Source: Nemertoderma westbladi
Taxonomy: Eukaryota; Xenacoelomorpha; Nemertodermatida; Nemertodermatidae
Direction: 5' to 3'
DNA length: 64,000 nucleotides
NCBI GenBank assembly: GCA_032718475.1
Contig: JAUCBJ010007712.1
Coordinates: forward strand, 41,721-105,720
Translations under genes and position numbers: made by a program
The notes under the pieces: generated by a model
The model's input: the letters and a program-made list of their open reading frames with translations, nothing else
The model's database searches: none
What the model was told of the DNA's origin: nothing
In this document: piece by piece, positions 63,926 through 64,000 of the stretch
How the letters are laid out: the number at the start of each line of letters is the position of its first letter
Numbering within the stretch: the stretch's first letter is position 1

Positions 63926-64000
63926 ATATTACGACAATATAATTTTCAGGACATGGACACCTTGCCGCCTGAGTGTAAACGGGTGGTATACGGGTGGATA

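Overview
This window reads as nuclear DNA of an invertebrate animal. It is AT-rich, has spliced genes with multi-kilobase introns, animal-type coding genes (a PDE5/PDE11-clade phosphodiesterase and a membrane M1 aminopeptidase), a BEL/Pao LTR retrotransposon, at least three LINE lineages, tRNA-derived SINEs, MITE-like elements and two large minisatellites. One SINE carries a central block seen in SINEs of several invertebrate phyla, and the palindrome AGGCCT is scattered throughout. I cannot name the phylum from the sequence alone. Layout: 1-15960 is one continuous minisatellite of 30-bp and 26-bp units with higher-order duplications. 16-28.3 kb looks like a transposon graveyard (LINE-A copies, a foldback element, MITEs, AT-rich repeats), but on the minus strand it hides four short exons (27692-27452, 26471-26299, 21349-21147, 16282-16142). 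All four have consensus splice sites and their phases match at every junction, and a GC-rich promoter-like patch lies upstream at about 28 kb. I read these as the 5' part of one unrecognised gene whose next intron runs into the minisatellite. 28.5-31.4 kb holds small retroposons and an AT satellite. 31617-34553 is a two-exon phosphodiesterase gene of 934 aa. 34.5-40 kb is non-coding with a long hairpin, a LINE relic and a MITE. 40142-52315 is a 12.2-kb BEL/Pao-type LTR element with almost identical LTRs and a perfect 5-bp target duplication. It has one intact 1392-aa Gag-protease ORF but no reverse transcriptase, RNase H or integrase. It carries a nested LINE-A fragment and a frameshifted extra ORF with a zinc knuckle, and it landed inside a SINE. 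53874-57323 (minus) is an intronless 1149-aa M1 aminopeptidase with a long cytoplasmic tail. 58.1-59.5 kb holds a MITE-like copy and a 32-bp minisatellite that is open in most reading frames. 60709-63538 is a 5'-truncated LINE with a 15-bp target duplication whose catalytic YxDD box reads YAND. How the parts relate: the two well-recognised host genes are nearly intronless, whereas the cryptic minus-strand gene has kilobase introns full of repeats, so the first two may be retrocopies or intron-loss genes. The rest of the window is repeats nested in repeats. Several insertions can be ordered by target duplications: SINE, then LTR element, then LINE-A fragment; and LINE-A, then short retroposon. 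All coordinates were read by eye; no alignment or database search was run.
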